Source of the DNA: Candidatus Poseidoniales archaeon
GTDB lineage: Archaea; Thermoplasmatota; Poseidoniia; Poseidoniales; Thalassarchaeaceae
DNA: 64,000 nucleotides
Direction: 5' to 3'
Assembly (NCBI GenBank): GCA_012960975.1
Contig: DUAE01000030.1
Span: 50,360 to 114,359, forward strand
Position numbers and translations under genes: made by a program. Shown here in pieces: positions 47,501 to 55,509 of this stretch; the first letter of the stretch is position 1; every line of letters starts with the position of its first letter. The notes under the pieces were generated by a model. It saw nothing but the letters and a program-made list of their open reading frames with translations. It was not told where the DNA came from and made no database searches.

Positions 47501-49615
47501 ACCATTGTAATTATCCAACCAAGTTAAGTGAACATTATCAAATGAATCAGTAAGTATTGCGGGCATATGTGAATTAGCACCAAATGGTCGATCGGTTGGA
47601 ATTCCATCATATCCTTCTACTTGGGAAATAGCTCCATCTGCAATTTGCTTGATGCCGTATGCTGGTAATCCGCCGGGTGCTCCGTCCCAGGCGCCCGCAC
47701 CCCTCATTCGAAGTCTGGTGTAATAAATTTCGTAGTTAACATCAATGTCAAATCCATATGCACGTCCATCCATCCAAGTGAGGTGAGTATTGCCTGAAGT
47801 ATCGAGTGCGATAGCTGGATGAAGGCTATATGCATCATTCAATGTGATTCTGGTATCATTCACTACAACTAAATGTCCATAGCCAAGACCGTCCATAGAT
47901 GGACCTAAATCTTGAATATATTTATCAGCGGTGGTGTCAACAAAAGTTCCAGAATCTCCTTTTGACCAACCAGGCCATGGAGCTTCGAGTAAAGAAAGTG
48001 GGTCGAGAATTGTCATGAAGATTTCACGAGAATTATTTGTCGATAAATAGACGAGAGCTTCGACCATCAACTGCATCTCTGCAGAATTGGAAGCAGAAGT
48101 TGGGAATGTGTACATCATGCCTTCAGCATTCGTCAATCTAAGGGTTGTACCAGGACAAGTTCGAGTTGATAAACTGTTGAAACCGTTCGGGCACTGAGCC
48201 AAGTCCATCATGTGTGAACCAACATCGGTTGAGCCCGAACCAAATCCTGCTGCGTGAAGAGGGATTGGGATAATTCCGGCATCTACACAGGCGTCATGTG
48301 CTTCATTAATCGATTGAATATCATCAGATTGTTGTGCTGGGCTTCCACCATATGGCCCTTCGTCGGAGATTGGAATTACTATTTTCGTAGCGTTTGGGTT
48401 CCAATGGTGATCTAATTGTGTTGGAGGATTACCGGGGACATTTCCGTTGATATCTTCCCAAGATAAACAAGCCCAAGTCGACGCCGGACCCCAGAATTCA
48501 CTGTAATATCCGCCATCTGTCGGCAAATTGATTGCTCCGTTATTGTAAACAACGTCATTCAACTCTCTGATTCCGCCAGAGTCATCATTGGGTGCTAATC
48601 CTAGTGCCGTTGTGCGAGGGCCTTGGTTTCCACTTCCACCTGTTGCATACGCTGTTGCACAATTTCCACTCGTTGCTGCTGAAGGCCAATTCCCACTAAG
48701 GGCGTATAGTGTTTCGTAAACGGTCATATTCGCCCGCTCCAATAGAGGTTTTAATCCCTGGAAAGTGCCGCCACTCGCAAAGTTTCCACCATAGAATACC
48801 ACACACATGTCAGCCCATTCTGCATTCATAGAACCAGAAGTGTCGATTGGTACGACCATCTCGACTTTTCCTCCACGTGTATCGTCCCAAACGATTTGAA
48901 CAAAGTCATCAGCATCAATAGCGAGATCGGGATGGCCTTTGTGACCAATGATTGGAGTCAATAGGGTTTCATCGACTGCAATAATTGCTTCACGTGCTGA
49001 AATATCGGCTTCCAACATTGCGTAGTAAATTTGTGGTTGTTGGTAATACTTATCCAGAGGTTCAAAAGAGTCTTCCCAAACGATGTGTGCGTTATTATTC
49101 GAATCGACATCGACGGCTGGCCAATCTCGATTTTGAGAATGTCGTGAAACTATTGTGTCGTCGATGACTGAAATTACAGCATCTAATGCGACACTGCCAT
49201 CACGATCATCTTGGAATGGATCTATGACTGTATATTTGATTGCCCACTGGCCGGCCTTGTCGGTCCAGACTATATGGGCGCGGCCATTATCGTCGACCCG
49301 AATATCCGGGTGCCAAGCCCGATGAGAACCGGCATTCGAAATCTGCGTTGCTTCGATTAGAGTGTCACCACGAGCATTGGTTAATTTGTAGAAAAGATGC
49401 TGGGTATTACGGCTCCAAACGAAGTGAGTATTGCCTTGTTCGTCGGCATCTACTGCAATCATACGATCATTTGCAGAACCACCATTGACGATTTGTACCG
49501 CGTCGGTAAGAACTATTTCGCTCGCATTTACAATAGGTACTCCCATCGCAGCAAATGTGCTCAATACCATTAACAAAACCATCAGCACGCTCTTCCTAGT
49601 TTTTCCAGTTTCCAT
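44537..49615 (-). CDS. Giant surface protein with VWA domain between propeller-like repeats and C-terminal anchor
   Basis: About 1692 residues; ATG at 49615 has GGAGG 7 bases upstream. Signal segment SVLMVLLMVLSTFAAMG. Propeller-like repeats (DEQGNTHFVW; DDNGRAHIVWTD; DSNNNAHIVWED; DDFVQIVWDD) fill about 60-255 in track numbering, then a von Willebrand A domain with MIDAS motif DTSGSMN at about 268, about 300 residues long, then more repeats (DTSGNTHLTWMDGRA; DSFDNVHLTWLD). Several beta-sandwich modules follow and a CARDB-like domain near the end (NVQIQNLGNAHATS; VIVETDESNNFV). A membrane helix (VPVIILGATFALIGVAGVVMY) precedes a 30-residue tail. Inferred metal-dependent adhesin anchored in the membrane. 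AT-rich TATA-like stretches lie at about 49643-49670. Confidence 0.87.
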   Translation of the reverse strand: METGKTRKSVLMVLLMVLSTFAAMGVPIVNASEIVLTDAVQIVNGGSANDRMIAVDADEQGNTHFVWSRNTQHLFYKLTNARGDTLIEATQISNAGSHRAWHPDIRVDDNGRAHIVWTDKAGQWAIKYTVIDPFQDDRDGSVALDAVISVIDDTIVSRHSQNRDWPAVDVDSNNNAHIVWEDSFEPLDKYYQQPQIYYAMLEADISAREAIIAVDETLLTPIIGHKGHPDLAIDADDFVQIVWDDTRGGKVEMVVPIDTSGSMNAEWADMCVVFYGGNFASGGTFQGLKPLLERANMTVYETLYALSGNWPSAATSGNCATAYATGGSGNQGPRTTALGLAPNDDSGGIRELNDVVYNNGAINLPTDGGYYSEFWGPASTWACLSWEDINGNVPGNPPTQLDHHWNPNATKIVIPISDEGPYGGSPAQQSDDIQSINEAHDACVDAGIIPIPLHAAGFGSGSTDVGSHMMDLAQCPNGFNSLSTRTCPGTTLRLTNAEGMMYTFPTSASNSAEMQLMVEALVYLSTNNSREIFMTILDPLSLLEAPWPGWSKGDSGTFVDTTADKYIQDLGPSMDGLGYGHLVVVNDTRITLNDAYSLHPAIALDTSGNTHLTWMDGRAYGFDIDVNYEIYYTRLRMRGAGAWDGAPGGLPAYGIKQIADGAISQVEGYDGIPTDRPFGANSHMPAILTDSFDNVHLTWLDNYNGSQGETIMYTRLNHTNDDYPNGFPLNSIASSVFDTWELLPITEWQSDKLGPNSGAVPELGQAPGFANDLGSGAHIAWSDTNKCNDQHNGGSYTLCYVHVLTGLVEVSLAGDETYYHTIEPGEQTTYNMTISNPTPGPAELVSDTFTVTMDGVPMNWSATLFFSSNNTPIFDSTPVFLRGGDVVPMYLQIRAPTIYQSHEDELATITVSALSHKDPAIRDERLTLTLMDVVHGIELDTSHFQADVEQGQSAIFSITVTNTGNVYDTFAFYNPATLEGQTEWALPFGWGINFPISLSLDPGQSVTRNLQVSVPTSQEPGTFVIYLKGWSTGEPVLSIDRGTFDVLELWVNVSIKSSGNIVFNLGDTTQHVLPGDCAEFDIEVTKHFTPGHLVFTTPGGPDERPSEISEQTWRFNHWTVDIDFANAPGGNSIPDDSPRYWSIIDAPYTVTAIMCAPYNASAGLGDSVTIKAHLEGAHKVRDSVVLVTNIIQRYELEATSETILSLHPGESYPLEITIENTGNGADRYEMAIGSIVDQDGNSDVWDIEIPRILFEELERDESQMISLIINIPEETLAGMYTVTLQVFSEESFEGTKVRDVITLQIEIIEFHDMRITIDPTVESRIKTTAPGRVVRFTMNVTNFGNVPDQPTLHNHTMDGAGWDIVPGMNTLSSWVIEYALIEGFDTEYPSEKKCAMLTISDTPADGTCYVDARTGAVTMPTMPAYTTLQVVAIVSIDPLAALANREVGIKVLSSFGSSVVGGDFDETPVWDDSCTIDMNHDGRPDNFAPNCDTNEQVIELRLRAPDLTIVDVDVRIYTGSIGDMLSVNVQIQNLGNAHATSVNIVLCVDQTIKEIKKRGCDEDNIAYRQLIQAIMPSDPNEEPPQITLLYMVEAGSHDIVVVVDPDNVIVETDESNNFVKVDQKMGSSWGLLDVGVEIIARYSVPVIILGATFALIGVAGVVMYGRRMDALTQFAEKSSMLANLQDDDDIVF

Positions 49616-49702
49616 AATACAACCTCCAGCACAATGCTGTAACATTATATTTCGGATTTTTTCTATACTTAACTGCTACCCTTTCGGGTCACAAAAGGCA
49701 CT

Positions 49703-49710
49703 AAAAAAAA
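49703..49710 (-). terminator. T-run after the DUF2299-like gene
   Basis: Eight T residues on the minus strand (CCATTTTTTTTAG) follow the stop at 49730 by about 20 bases, and a small GNRA-type hairpin ACCC-GAAA-GGGT (49678-49689) lies further on. Together they would separate this gene from the VWA giant downstream, which has its own promoter. Confidence 0.45.
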
Positions 49711-49729
49711 TGGAGGTTTTTCTAATTGA

Positions 49730-50365
49730 TTATGCCCATTCATCAGGGTCAAAATCACGACCAAAACCACCGGTCTCATCCATATCCACTGAAGATTTGG
49801 GGTTGCCACTTACGCCAACTTTTGATGAAGATTTACGGGCTTTTTTTGCAATCCAATCATCGACAGGTCCTGGTTTTCCAGTTCCTGGCCCATAGCCGAA
49901 TTTTATTTTATGTATTAAAGCTAATTTGGATAACCAAACATGGCGCATCGTATGCATAAATTCGTTTTGAGTGAGTCCATCGAACCAAATCGGCCTAGAG
50001 AGGTTGAAGGCTTGAAGTGGGCCGAGAAGTTCTTCTTGTTTTTTCCCAACATGTAAGACCCAATCTAAATTGGCTTGAGTCAAGTGCAATCTCATCTCAT
50101 GAAGCCAAGTTTCCCAACCACCTGAATCCTCTTCATTATGAGATATCATTTCAGATTGTTGGCCTTCATCAACCCTAGTTATAGAATATACCAAAACCAA
50201 GTTTCGGTTCTTTGGAATAACGACATTGAAAACATGTCCTTGTTTTGTCGGAGGGTATCTAACATGTAAATGCATGATGTTTTGATGATCTTTAACCTCG
50301 CGTATTTCGAGGCGTTCACTTTGCAGCCAGTCTTTGACTGCATCAACTGCCTCACGGGCGTCCAT
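49730..50365 (-). CDS. YbjN/DUF2299-like protein
   Basis: 211 residues. The N-terminal 150 resemble archaeal DUF2299/YbjN-type chaperone-fold proteins: a helix (AREAVDAVKDWLQSERLEI), strands (HLHVRYPPTKQGHVFNVVIP) and closing helices (FMHTMRHVWLSKLALIHKI). The C-terminal 50 are low-complexity Gly/Ser/Asp-rich with GPGTGKPGPVDDW. This fold often acts as a protein-binding adaptor; no partner is known here. Family assignment is tentative. Confidence 0.6.
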   Translation of the reverse strand: MDAREAVDAVKDWLQSERLEIREVKDHQNIMHLHVRYPPTKQGHVFNVVIPKNRNLVLVYSITRVDEGQQSEMISHNEEDSGGWETWLHEMRLHLTQANLDWVLHVGKKQEELLGPLQAFNLSRPIWFDGLTQNEFMHTMRHVWLSKLALIHKIKFGYGPGTGKPGPVDDWIAKKARKSSSKVGVSGNPKSSVDMDETGGFGRDFDPDEWA

Positions 50366-50387
50366 GAATTACTTTCCAAAGCCCGAC

Positions 50388-51917
50388 CTATTTGAGTGAT
50401 GCTAATCCTTTCTTCAAATCTAATAGTAAAGAAGTAAACATTTCACCTTCTGATGATTTTCGTAATTTCGTTCTTCGCATATCCTCAAGACAATCTGTAA
50501 TCCAATCATATGAAACAAGACTAATACTAGCTGTCAAATAATAAAATATAAGCAAACAAATGAATGTTATCGGCATATAAACAAGAGATGTTTTCCAAAT
50601 AATCATCGAAATTATAGCAACTATTGGCCAAATTATCGTTAATGAAAACATTGATGCGAGTAAGAAATAGGATGTTCTGGCATCTAATCCTTCATCTGTA
50701 TTATTAGCTAAAAAATAGGCTAAGCACGTTTGTATTCCGCTAGATGGCAGTGTAATTGGGAGTAATAGGATGATACTTGTAAAACCGAATATGGCCTTGA
50801 AAATTCTTAATGGTTTACGGCGATGAATTGTCAAATCAGGAGATACAGAGAATCCGTCTAGATCTTTTTGCTCAAGAATTTCTGCTGCCTCTTTCGCACA
50901 ATCGACTAATTTTTGTTGGTTATTTTCAGAACGAATACTTTCTCGAATCTTTCGCGTCGCAATAACTTCATCCTTTAATGAATAGAGTGGTTTTCCTTCG
51001 TTAAATGATTCGATGTGTGCCATTAATTTCCAAGCCCGGAATGTGGCCCAATCTGGCGCATCTGGTCCTAATTGCGCGAGTTTGCTATAGAGATTGTCCC
51101 GCAATTCAATTACATCTTTGAAGGGGGGTTCAACCCATTCTCCATCGAGTAATTTCACCTTGTCTTCCTCGGACATAACATCTGGAATTTTTATTGGTTC
51201 TCCATACTCAACGTAGTGGTCAGTTCGGAACCAATAATGCTTCCTCCAGTGTAGACCTGTAGGTTGAATCATAGGAAGTGAATTACCTCGTGCATTAGCT
51301 AAAGCTGCGGATACGAACGCGGAACGTATCGATCCAGTTCGAAGATTATGTAATCTTGTATCTTGGTGCGATTTACCCTCAGGCATTATTATCGCGGAAT
51401 ATCCTGATCCAATACAGTTTGCAACAGTCATCATACTACGGTCATTGATTTGCCTCGCTTGATTCGCGTCGGTCACACCGGCTTCAATTTCAGCCCTCCG
51501 TAAAACTGGTTGAATTCCAAAACGACGTGCCCACCAGCCCAATATTGGTCTTGTAGTTAGGTCATGACGGGATAGGGCTATCACCCTTTTTTTCTGCGTG
51601 CATAATATTACTGCTGGGTCTACCAATCCATTGATATGTGTTGAAACGGAAATTCTTCCGCCAGTTGTTGGTAGCACATTATCCGATTCACGACGCCGAA
51701 AAATAAACTGATTTGCCATAAAGAACATTACCCGTATTACAAACCAGAAACCATAGGAACCTGGGTGCTTACCAGTCAAGTCATAAGGGACTTTTAGGAG
51801 CTTTTTCACATTAATCCGCTTTGCGCTAGCCGATAGTTCGGGGAGAATCTCCGGGGCGCTCCCTTGGACTGCCACAGCGTCGCGAGTAGGGAGGGGGTTG
51901 AGAACACACCGGGTCAT
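50388..51917 (-). CDS. PlsC-type glycerolipid acyltransferase with C-terminal membrane helices
   Basis: About 509 residues. The acyltransferase core has STHINGLVDPAVIL (catalytic His and Asp), ALSRHDLTTRPILGWW, RFGIQPVLRR and IIMPEGKSHQD (the EG-motif), the four-block layout of 1-acylglycerol-phosphate/glycerol-phosphate acyltransferases. About 140 C-terminal residues contain four membrane helices, an arrangement recalling yeast Sct1/Gpt2-type enzymes. It would attach fatty acyl chains to glycerol phosphate, chemistry foreign to isoprenoid archaeal lipids. The ATG at 51917 overlaps the HIT gene stop (ATGA); the track ORF starts too early. Confidence 0.85.
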   Translation of the reverse strand: MTRCVLNPLPTRDAVAVQGSAPEILPELSASAKRINVKKLLKVPYDLTGKHPGSYGFWFVIRVMFFMANQFIFRRRESDNVLPTTGGRISVSTHINGLVDPAVILCTQKKRVIALSRHDLTTRPILGWWARRFGIQPVLRRAEIEAGVTDANQARQINDRSMMTVANCIGSGYSAIIMPEGKSHQDTRLHNLRTGSIRSAFVSAALANARGNSLPMIQPTGLHWRKHYWFRTDHYVEYGEPIKIPDVMSEEDKVKLLDGEWVEPPFKDVIELRDNLYSKLAQLGPDAPDWATFRAWKLMAHIESFNEGKPLYSLKDEVIATRKIRESIRSENNQQKLVDCAKEAAEILEQKDLDGFSVSPDLTIHRRKPLRIFKAIFGFTSIILLLPITLPSSGIQTCLAYFLANNTDEGLDARTSYFLLASMFSLTIIWPIVAIISMIIWKTSLVYMPITFICLLIFYYLTASISLVSYDWITDCLEDMRRTKLRKSSEGEMFTSLLLDLKKGLASLK

Positions 51918-52339
51918 TGCAGATGGGTGCGAATGCGCTCGGCGAGTTGCGCACCCTCCTCGGAATCGAGTTGTGTAGTGGTGAATGGCCAAGCGAGGCC
52001 GCTGCCGTCCTCGAGTTTTGGTATGATATGGAAGTGGACGTGGAACACTGACTGGAAGGCGGCCTCGCCATTATTTTGCAGGACGTTGAAGTCCACTGCG
52101 CCGGTGACTGTGAGGATGGCGCGAGATATGCGCGGCAGAACCCTCCCGATAGCCGCAGAGGACTCCTCAGAAAGAGTATCTAGGGTGGCAGCCTGCTCTT
52201 TGGGAACCACAAGGGTATGCCCGGGGCTGAACGGATTGATGTCGAGGAAGGCAAATACATATTCGTCCTCATACAGTTTATGACATGGGATTTCACCATT
52301 GATTATTCGAGTAAATATGCTTGGTTCTGCATCACTCAT
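51914..52339 (-). CDS. HIT-family nucleotide hydrolase/transferase
   Basis: 141 residues with the histidine triad HVHFHII at about 99-105, preceded by CHKLYEDEYVFAFLDINPFSPGHTLVVPKE, the full Hint/HIT signature. The family hydrolyses AMP derivatives such as adenosine phosphoramidates. Noticeably more GC-rich by eye than its neighbours. Translationally coupled to the acyltransferase by ATGA overlap and starting 9 bases after the SdhA-like gene, so the three form one operon. Confidence 0.93.
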   Translation of the reverse strand: MSDAEPSIFTRIINGEIPCHKLYEDEYVFAFLDINPFSPGHTLVVPKEQAATLDTLSEESSAAIGRVLPRISRAILTVTGAVDFNVLQNNGEAAFQSVFHVHFHIIPKLEDGSGLAWPFTTTQLDSEEGAQLAERIRTHLQ

Positions 52340-52348
52340 GCCATCATC

Positions 52349-53767
52349 TCATTTTGAATCTACGATCGATTCTGCTAAAGAAATCAACCCTTCAAGTTTG
52401 AGTGCTGCGACTAATTCGGTATTCATGATTCTGGAGGTATCAGTTAATTGAACATCCACCGCTTTCAGATCAGATAGTTCAGAAAGCGTTTTTTGTGCAT
52501 TTCCATTCATGTTCGTAACAATCCTAGAAAGCTTTGATGAAAATTCGGAAACTGAGATACCTGAATTTACGAAGAGGTTCGAAATTTTTTCTTCAACTGC
52601 TGATAATTCAGTAGTCAGAGGATCAAATCCACCAAATTGTGCAGTAGAAGCCCAAGCGCCAGCGTGCGTTCCAGCAGCAGACCCAGAAATTATATCTTCA
52701 AGTAATATATTTCCTGGTAAAATAGATTCGCCATGTAATCCAGTATTTGCTGAACGGCCTGCTGCATAAAGTCCGGTATACCACATAGAGCCCTCTTCGA
52801 ATGTTACCCTGCCATTTTCATCGACGGGGCTGCCCCCAGTTGTTGCGGAAATTCCAGCAGAAATCGGAATGACATCTGTTTCAACATTTAACCCCGTCCT
52901 ACTCTCAAGACGACGAATGGTTTGGCTAAACCAAATTTTCGCATTCGAGTTGAGGTTTCGCATATCCAAAATACATGGTTCGCCTGAAATGACGGTCGTG
53001 ATATCTGCTTCCTCTCCAGTTACCTTGCAGATTGTTCCGCCGGAGCTGATGAGTTCGATTGGAATGTGTAAATCGGTTCCTGTGACAGTCATCGAATGGT
53101 TTGCAAAATGTTCCATTCCTCGAAGAGATATTCCTGCACCTATTGCGAGACAGTTACCCAATCCTGAACCGTTTGCAATATTAGACCATAGCCCTTGGTG
53201 ACCTTCAGTTGCTAAAATAACTGACTTGGTCTGAATTCCAAATACTTCGCCATCGCCGATTCGAAGTATTGTTACTCCACGTATTTGTTGATTATCCAAA
53301 ACCAAAGAAAGAGGCAAGATATCGCTTCTTCGAGTGATTTTCCTCTTAATCACCTGCTCCTCAAGGATTTTTGTTACTGAGGAATTGGTGGAATCGCCAC
53401 ATCCAGTTAGGCGTGGTTGGCTGTGACCTGGAGCCGAAGTGGTTTGTGGGAGCCCGTCTGAAGAACGGCGGAGAACCAATCCCCATCGCTCCAATTCAGC
53501 CAATGCGCCTACGGCCTCGCCACATATTCGGGACGCGACCGTTTTGTCGACCGCGTCGCCGCCTGCAGAAATTGTATCGTCTCGGTGAGCGGTCGAATCT
53601 ACTTCTGTAATCGATGCTGCAAATCCAGCGCTCGGTGCAGAGCCTTGCCCTGCCCCTACGCCTAAAGAATCGAGAATCAATGGATTAGCACCTGCTTCAG
53701 ATGAAGCAATAGCGGCCCGGAGCGCGGCCGGTCCACTGCCTACAATTACTACATCCCAAGATTCCAT
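52349..53767 (-). CDS. SdhA/fumarate-reductase-like flavoprotein with diverged active site
   Basis: About 472 residues. Rossmann FAD site VVIVGSGPAALRAAIASSEAG, a mid segment PGHSQPRLTGCGDSTNSSV and the C-terminal LYAAGRSANTGLHGESILPGN align with succinate dehydrogenase flavoproteins. But the covalent-FAD histidine motif (H-S/T-x-A-A-Q-G-G) is replaced by GSAPSAGFAAS, and HGANRLGGNS by HGESILPGN, which loses the catalytic Arg. No SdhB-like iron-sulfur partner adjoins it. It therefore probably binds FAD non-covalently and acts on a different substrate, or is a repurposed paralogue. ATG at 53767 is preferred over the GTG at 53773. Confidence 0.75.
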   Translation of the reverse strand: MESWDVVIVGSGPAALRAAIASSEAGANPLILDSLGVGAGQGSAPSAGFAASITEVDSTAHRDDTISAGGDAVDKTVASRICGEAVGALAELERWGLVLRRSSDGLPQTTSAPGHSQPRLTGCGDSTNSSVTKILEEQVIKRKITRRSDILPLSLVLDNQQIRGVTILRIGDGEVFGIQTKSVILATEGHQGLWSNIANGSGLGNCLAIGAGISLRGMEHFANHSMTVTGTDLHIPIELISSGGTICKVTGEEADITTVISGEPCILDMRNLNSNAKIWFSQTIRRLESRTGLNVETDVIPISAGISATTGGSPVDENGRVTFEEGSMWYTGLYAAGRSANTGLHGESILPGNILLEDIISGSAAGTHAGAWASTAQFGGFDPLTTELSAVEEKISNLFVNSGISVSEFSSKLSRIVTNMNGNAQKTLSELSDLKAVDVQLTDTSRIMNTELVAALKLEGLISLAESIVDSK

Positions 53768-53836
53768 ACTCACTCAACCACGGCCACATGCCACCCTATC
53801 ATGAAGATGACGCTGCTGGACTATGTCCCGGAAAAT

Positions 53837-55267
53837 TCATTCTCGGACTGAAAGAGCTAATTTTCTAACTTCTTCTGCTGCATCTGTCATCTTCATTCCA
53901 ACACTTTCCGGATGCAGTCGAGAGGTCAGTGTTGTGTAAACAACCATCGAGGTTAGAGCGACCCCGTCTTCGCCCTTCAGCATTACTTGAACCGGGTGGG
54001 ATCCGGATTCGGAATCCGGCCATGCAAGACCTATCCATAAGACCAAAGATGTGTTTAGTAGTTTTGCTAAAGTTTGCTTTTCACCTCCTTGTAATCGTGG
54101 AACAGGGAGACGGAAATTTTGGAATTCGGGTTCTCCTTCTGCGGTTACTATCTCCACCTCTACCGTCTCTTCTGCTTCACCACTATTATGTAGCATAACG
54201 AATAATGCACCCTGGCCGTCAGAACATCGAGGTTGGAGGTCGACATCCATCCTCCACGATATATCATTAAAATTTATTTTGCCATTTTCCATTGAATCTT
54301 GGAGGCGATCTGTGAGTCGAAATAATCCTGGTTGCCATGCCCGTGTATGGGCAAGAAGTCTTTGTATCGAATCAATATTAAATTTAGAATCAGTATCGAC
54401 CAATCTATCTATCGTAGAGACTTTGAACACTCGCTTAATTTGGCTCATCATCTCCTCATCATCGATCCTGCCTCGATAATTCAAATGTAACGAAACTAAC
54501 ATTTCTTCAACAGCAGATTTAGAGGTCATACCCTCCCTAACGCCCAATGAAAGTGAATGGACCCATTCATCCCAATCACTGGCTGTTTCAGGATCTAGAT
54601 GGACGAGTAAAACTTCAGAGAGAACATTCGATAAAATACTGTCATGAAGTGTTGGTGCGTGTAATGAAAGAAGAGGAAAAGAATTCGAACGCATTGGAAT
54701 TGAGCCTTCTAATTGGAAAGTATTCATCCAGCTAATTGCTCCAAAGAGGATTGCCAAACTTACAAGGATTGTTTTCACTATATGTCCGGTCTCAATATTG
54801 AGAATTGCCAACAAAGATAATGTCGCCATTAGCGAAGTCAATATCCTAACTCGTTCACGAAGAATTCGTTCATCGAGAGTATTGATTATACGCTCCACAC
54901 CAGGGTAAGATGCTTTCGATTTAAGTCCCTGAGCCCTAAGTTGTAAACGATCTTTTGCTGACATTCTAGCGAATGCTGCAGCGAAATTAGTTGGAATCAA
55001 TAATACCGTTAAAATCGAAAAGAGCCCGATTGCTACCTCGACTGAAGAATATTCCCAATCTGTTAGGATTACTCCGGCAGAAGAGGGGGCAGCGACAGAA
55101 AACCAGAATCGAATAGATTGACTGGGTTTTATTGTCACAAAACGTGTCCAAAATTTTCGGCCAGCATCGCGAGCAGCAATTCTTCTAGCGAGAGCGAGGC
55201 TGACTCCCGTCTCTTCTTCGATGCCATGGGCATAGGGTGTTGGAAGGTTCTCACCCTGACTATTCAT
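53837..55267 (-). CDS. Uncharacterised membrane protein (476 aa)
   Basis: Function unknown. Two pairs of helices lie in the first 200 residues: SVEVAIGLFSILTVLLIPTN and RILTSLMATLSLLAILNI with TILVSLAILFGAISW. The remaining 270 are soluble: helical (SDWDEWVHSLSLGVREGMTS) then beta-rich (DVDLQPRCSDGQGALFVMLHN; VEVEIVTAEGEPEFQNFRLP). The beta-rich end may be an immunoglobulin-like fold. It begins 105 bases from tRNA-Arg, transcribed away from it. Confidence 0.75.
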   Translation of the reverse strand: MNSQGENLPTPYAHGIEEETGVSLALARRIAARDAGRKFWTRFVTIKPSQSIRFWFSVAAPSSAGVILTDWEYSSVEVAIGLFSILTVLLIPTNFAAAFARMSAKDRLQLRAQGLKSKASYPGVERIINTLDERILRERVRILTSLMATLSLLAILNIETGHIVKTILVSLAILFGAISWMNTFQLEGSIPMRSNSFPLLSLHAPTLHDSILSNVLSEVLLVHLDPETASDWDEWVHSLSLGVREGMTSKSAVEEMLVSLHLNYRGRIDDEEMMSQIKRVFKVSTIDRLVDTDSKFNIDSIQRLLAHTRAWQPGLFRLTDRLQDSMENGKINFNDISWRMDVDLQPRCSDGQGALFVMLHNSGEAEETVEVEIVTAEGEPEFQNFRLPVPRLQGGEKQTLAKLLNTSLVLWIGLAWPDSESGSHPVQVMLKGEDGVALTSMVVYTTLTSRLHPESVGMKMTDAAEEVRKLALSVRE

Positions 55268-55372
55268 GCCTTAACGGACATCGAAGTATTCTTCATGACA
55301 TCGGAAGTTTCTATCGGTTCAAACAAAGTTTTGCAACCCTACCTTTCTTGTGCGAGGTGTTCTCCCAGAATC

Positions 55373-55450
55373 GGGCGTGTAGCATAGTCTGGATAATGCA
55401 CCGGCCTCCTAAGCCGGGGACCGTGGGTTCGAATCCTGCTGCGCCCGCCA
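55373..55450 (+). tRNA. tRNA-Arg (anticodon CCT), CCA encoded
   Basis: Acceptor GGGCGTG/TGCGCCC, D stem GCAT/ATGC, anticodon stem CCGGC/GCCGG enclosing CTCCTAA (anticodon CCT, reads AGG), T arm GTGGG-TTCGAAT-CCTGC, discriminator G, then a genomic CCA. All four arms fold. No intron. No integrase or att-like duplication is seen nearby. Confidence 0.96.
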
Positions 55451-55509
55451 CTAACTAATTGGAATTATTGACACTGTAGAATTGAAATGCTAAGATTAAA
55501 TGAAAGCAC

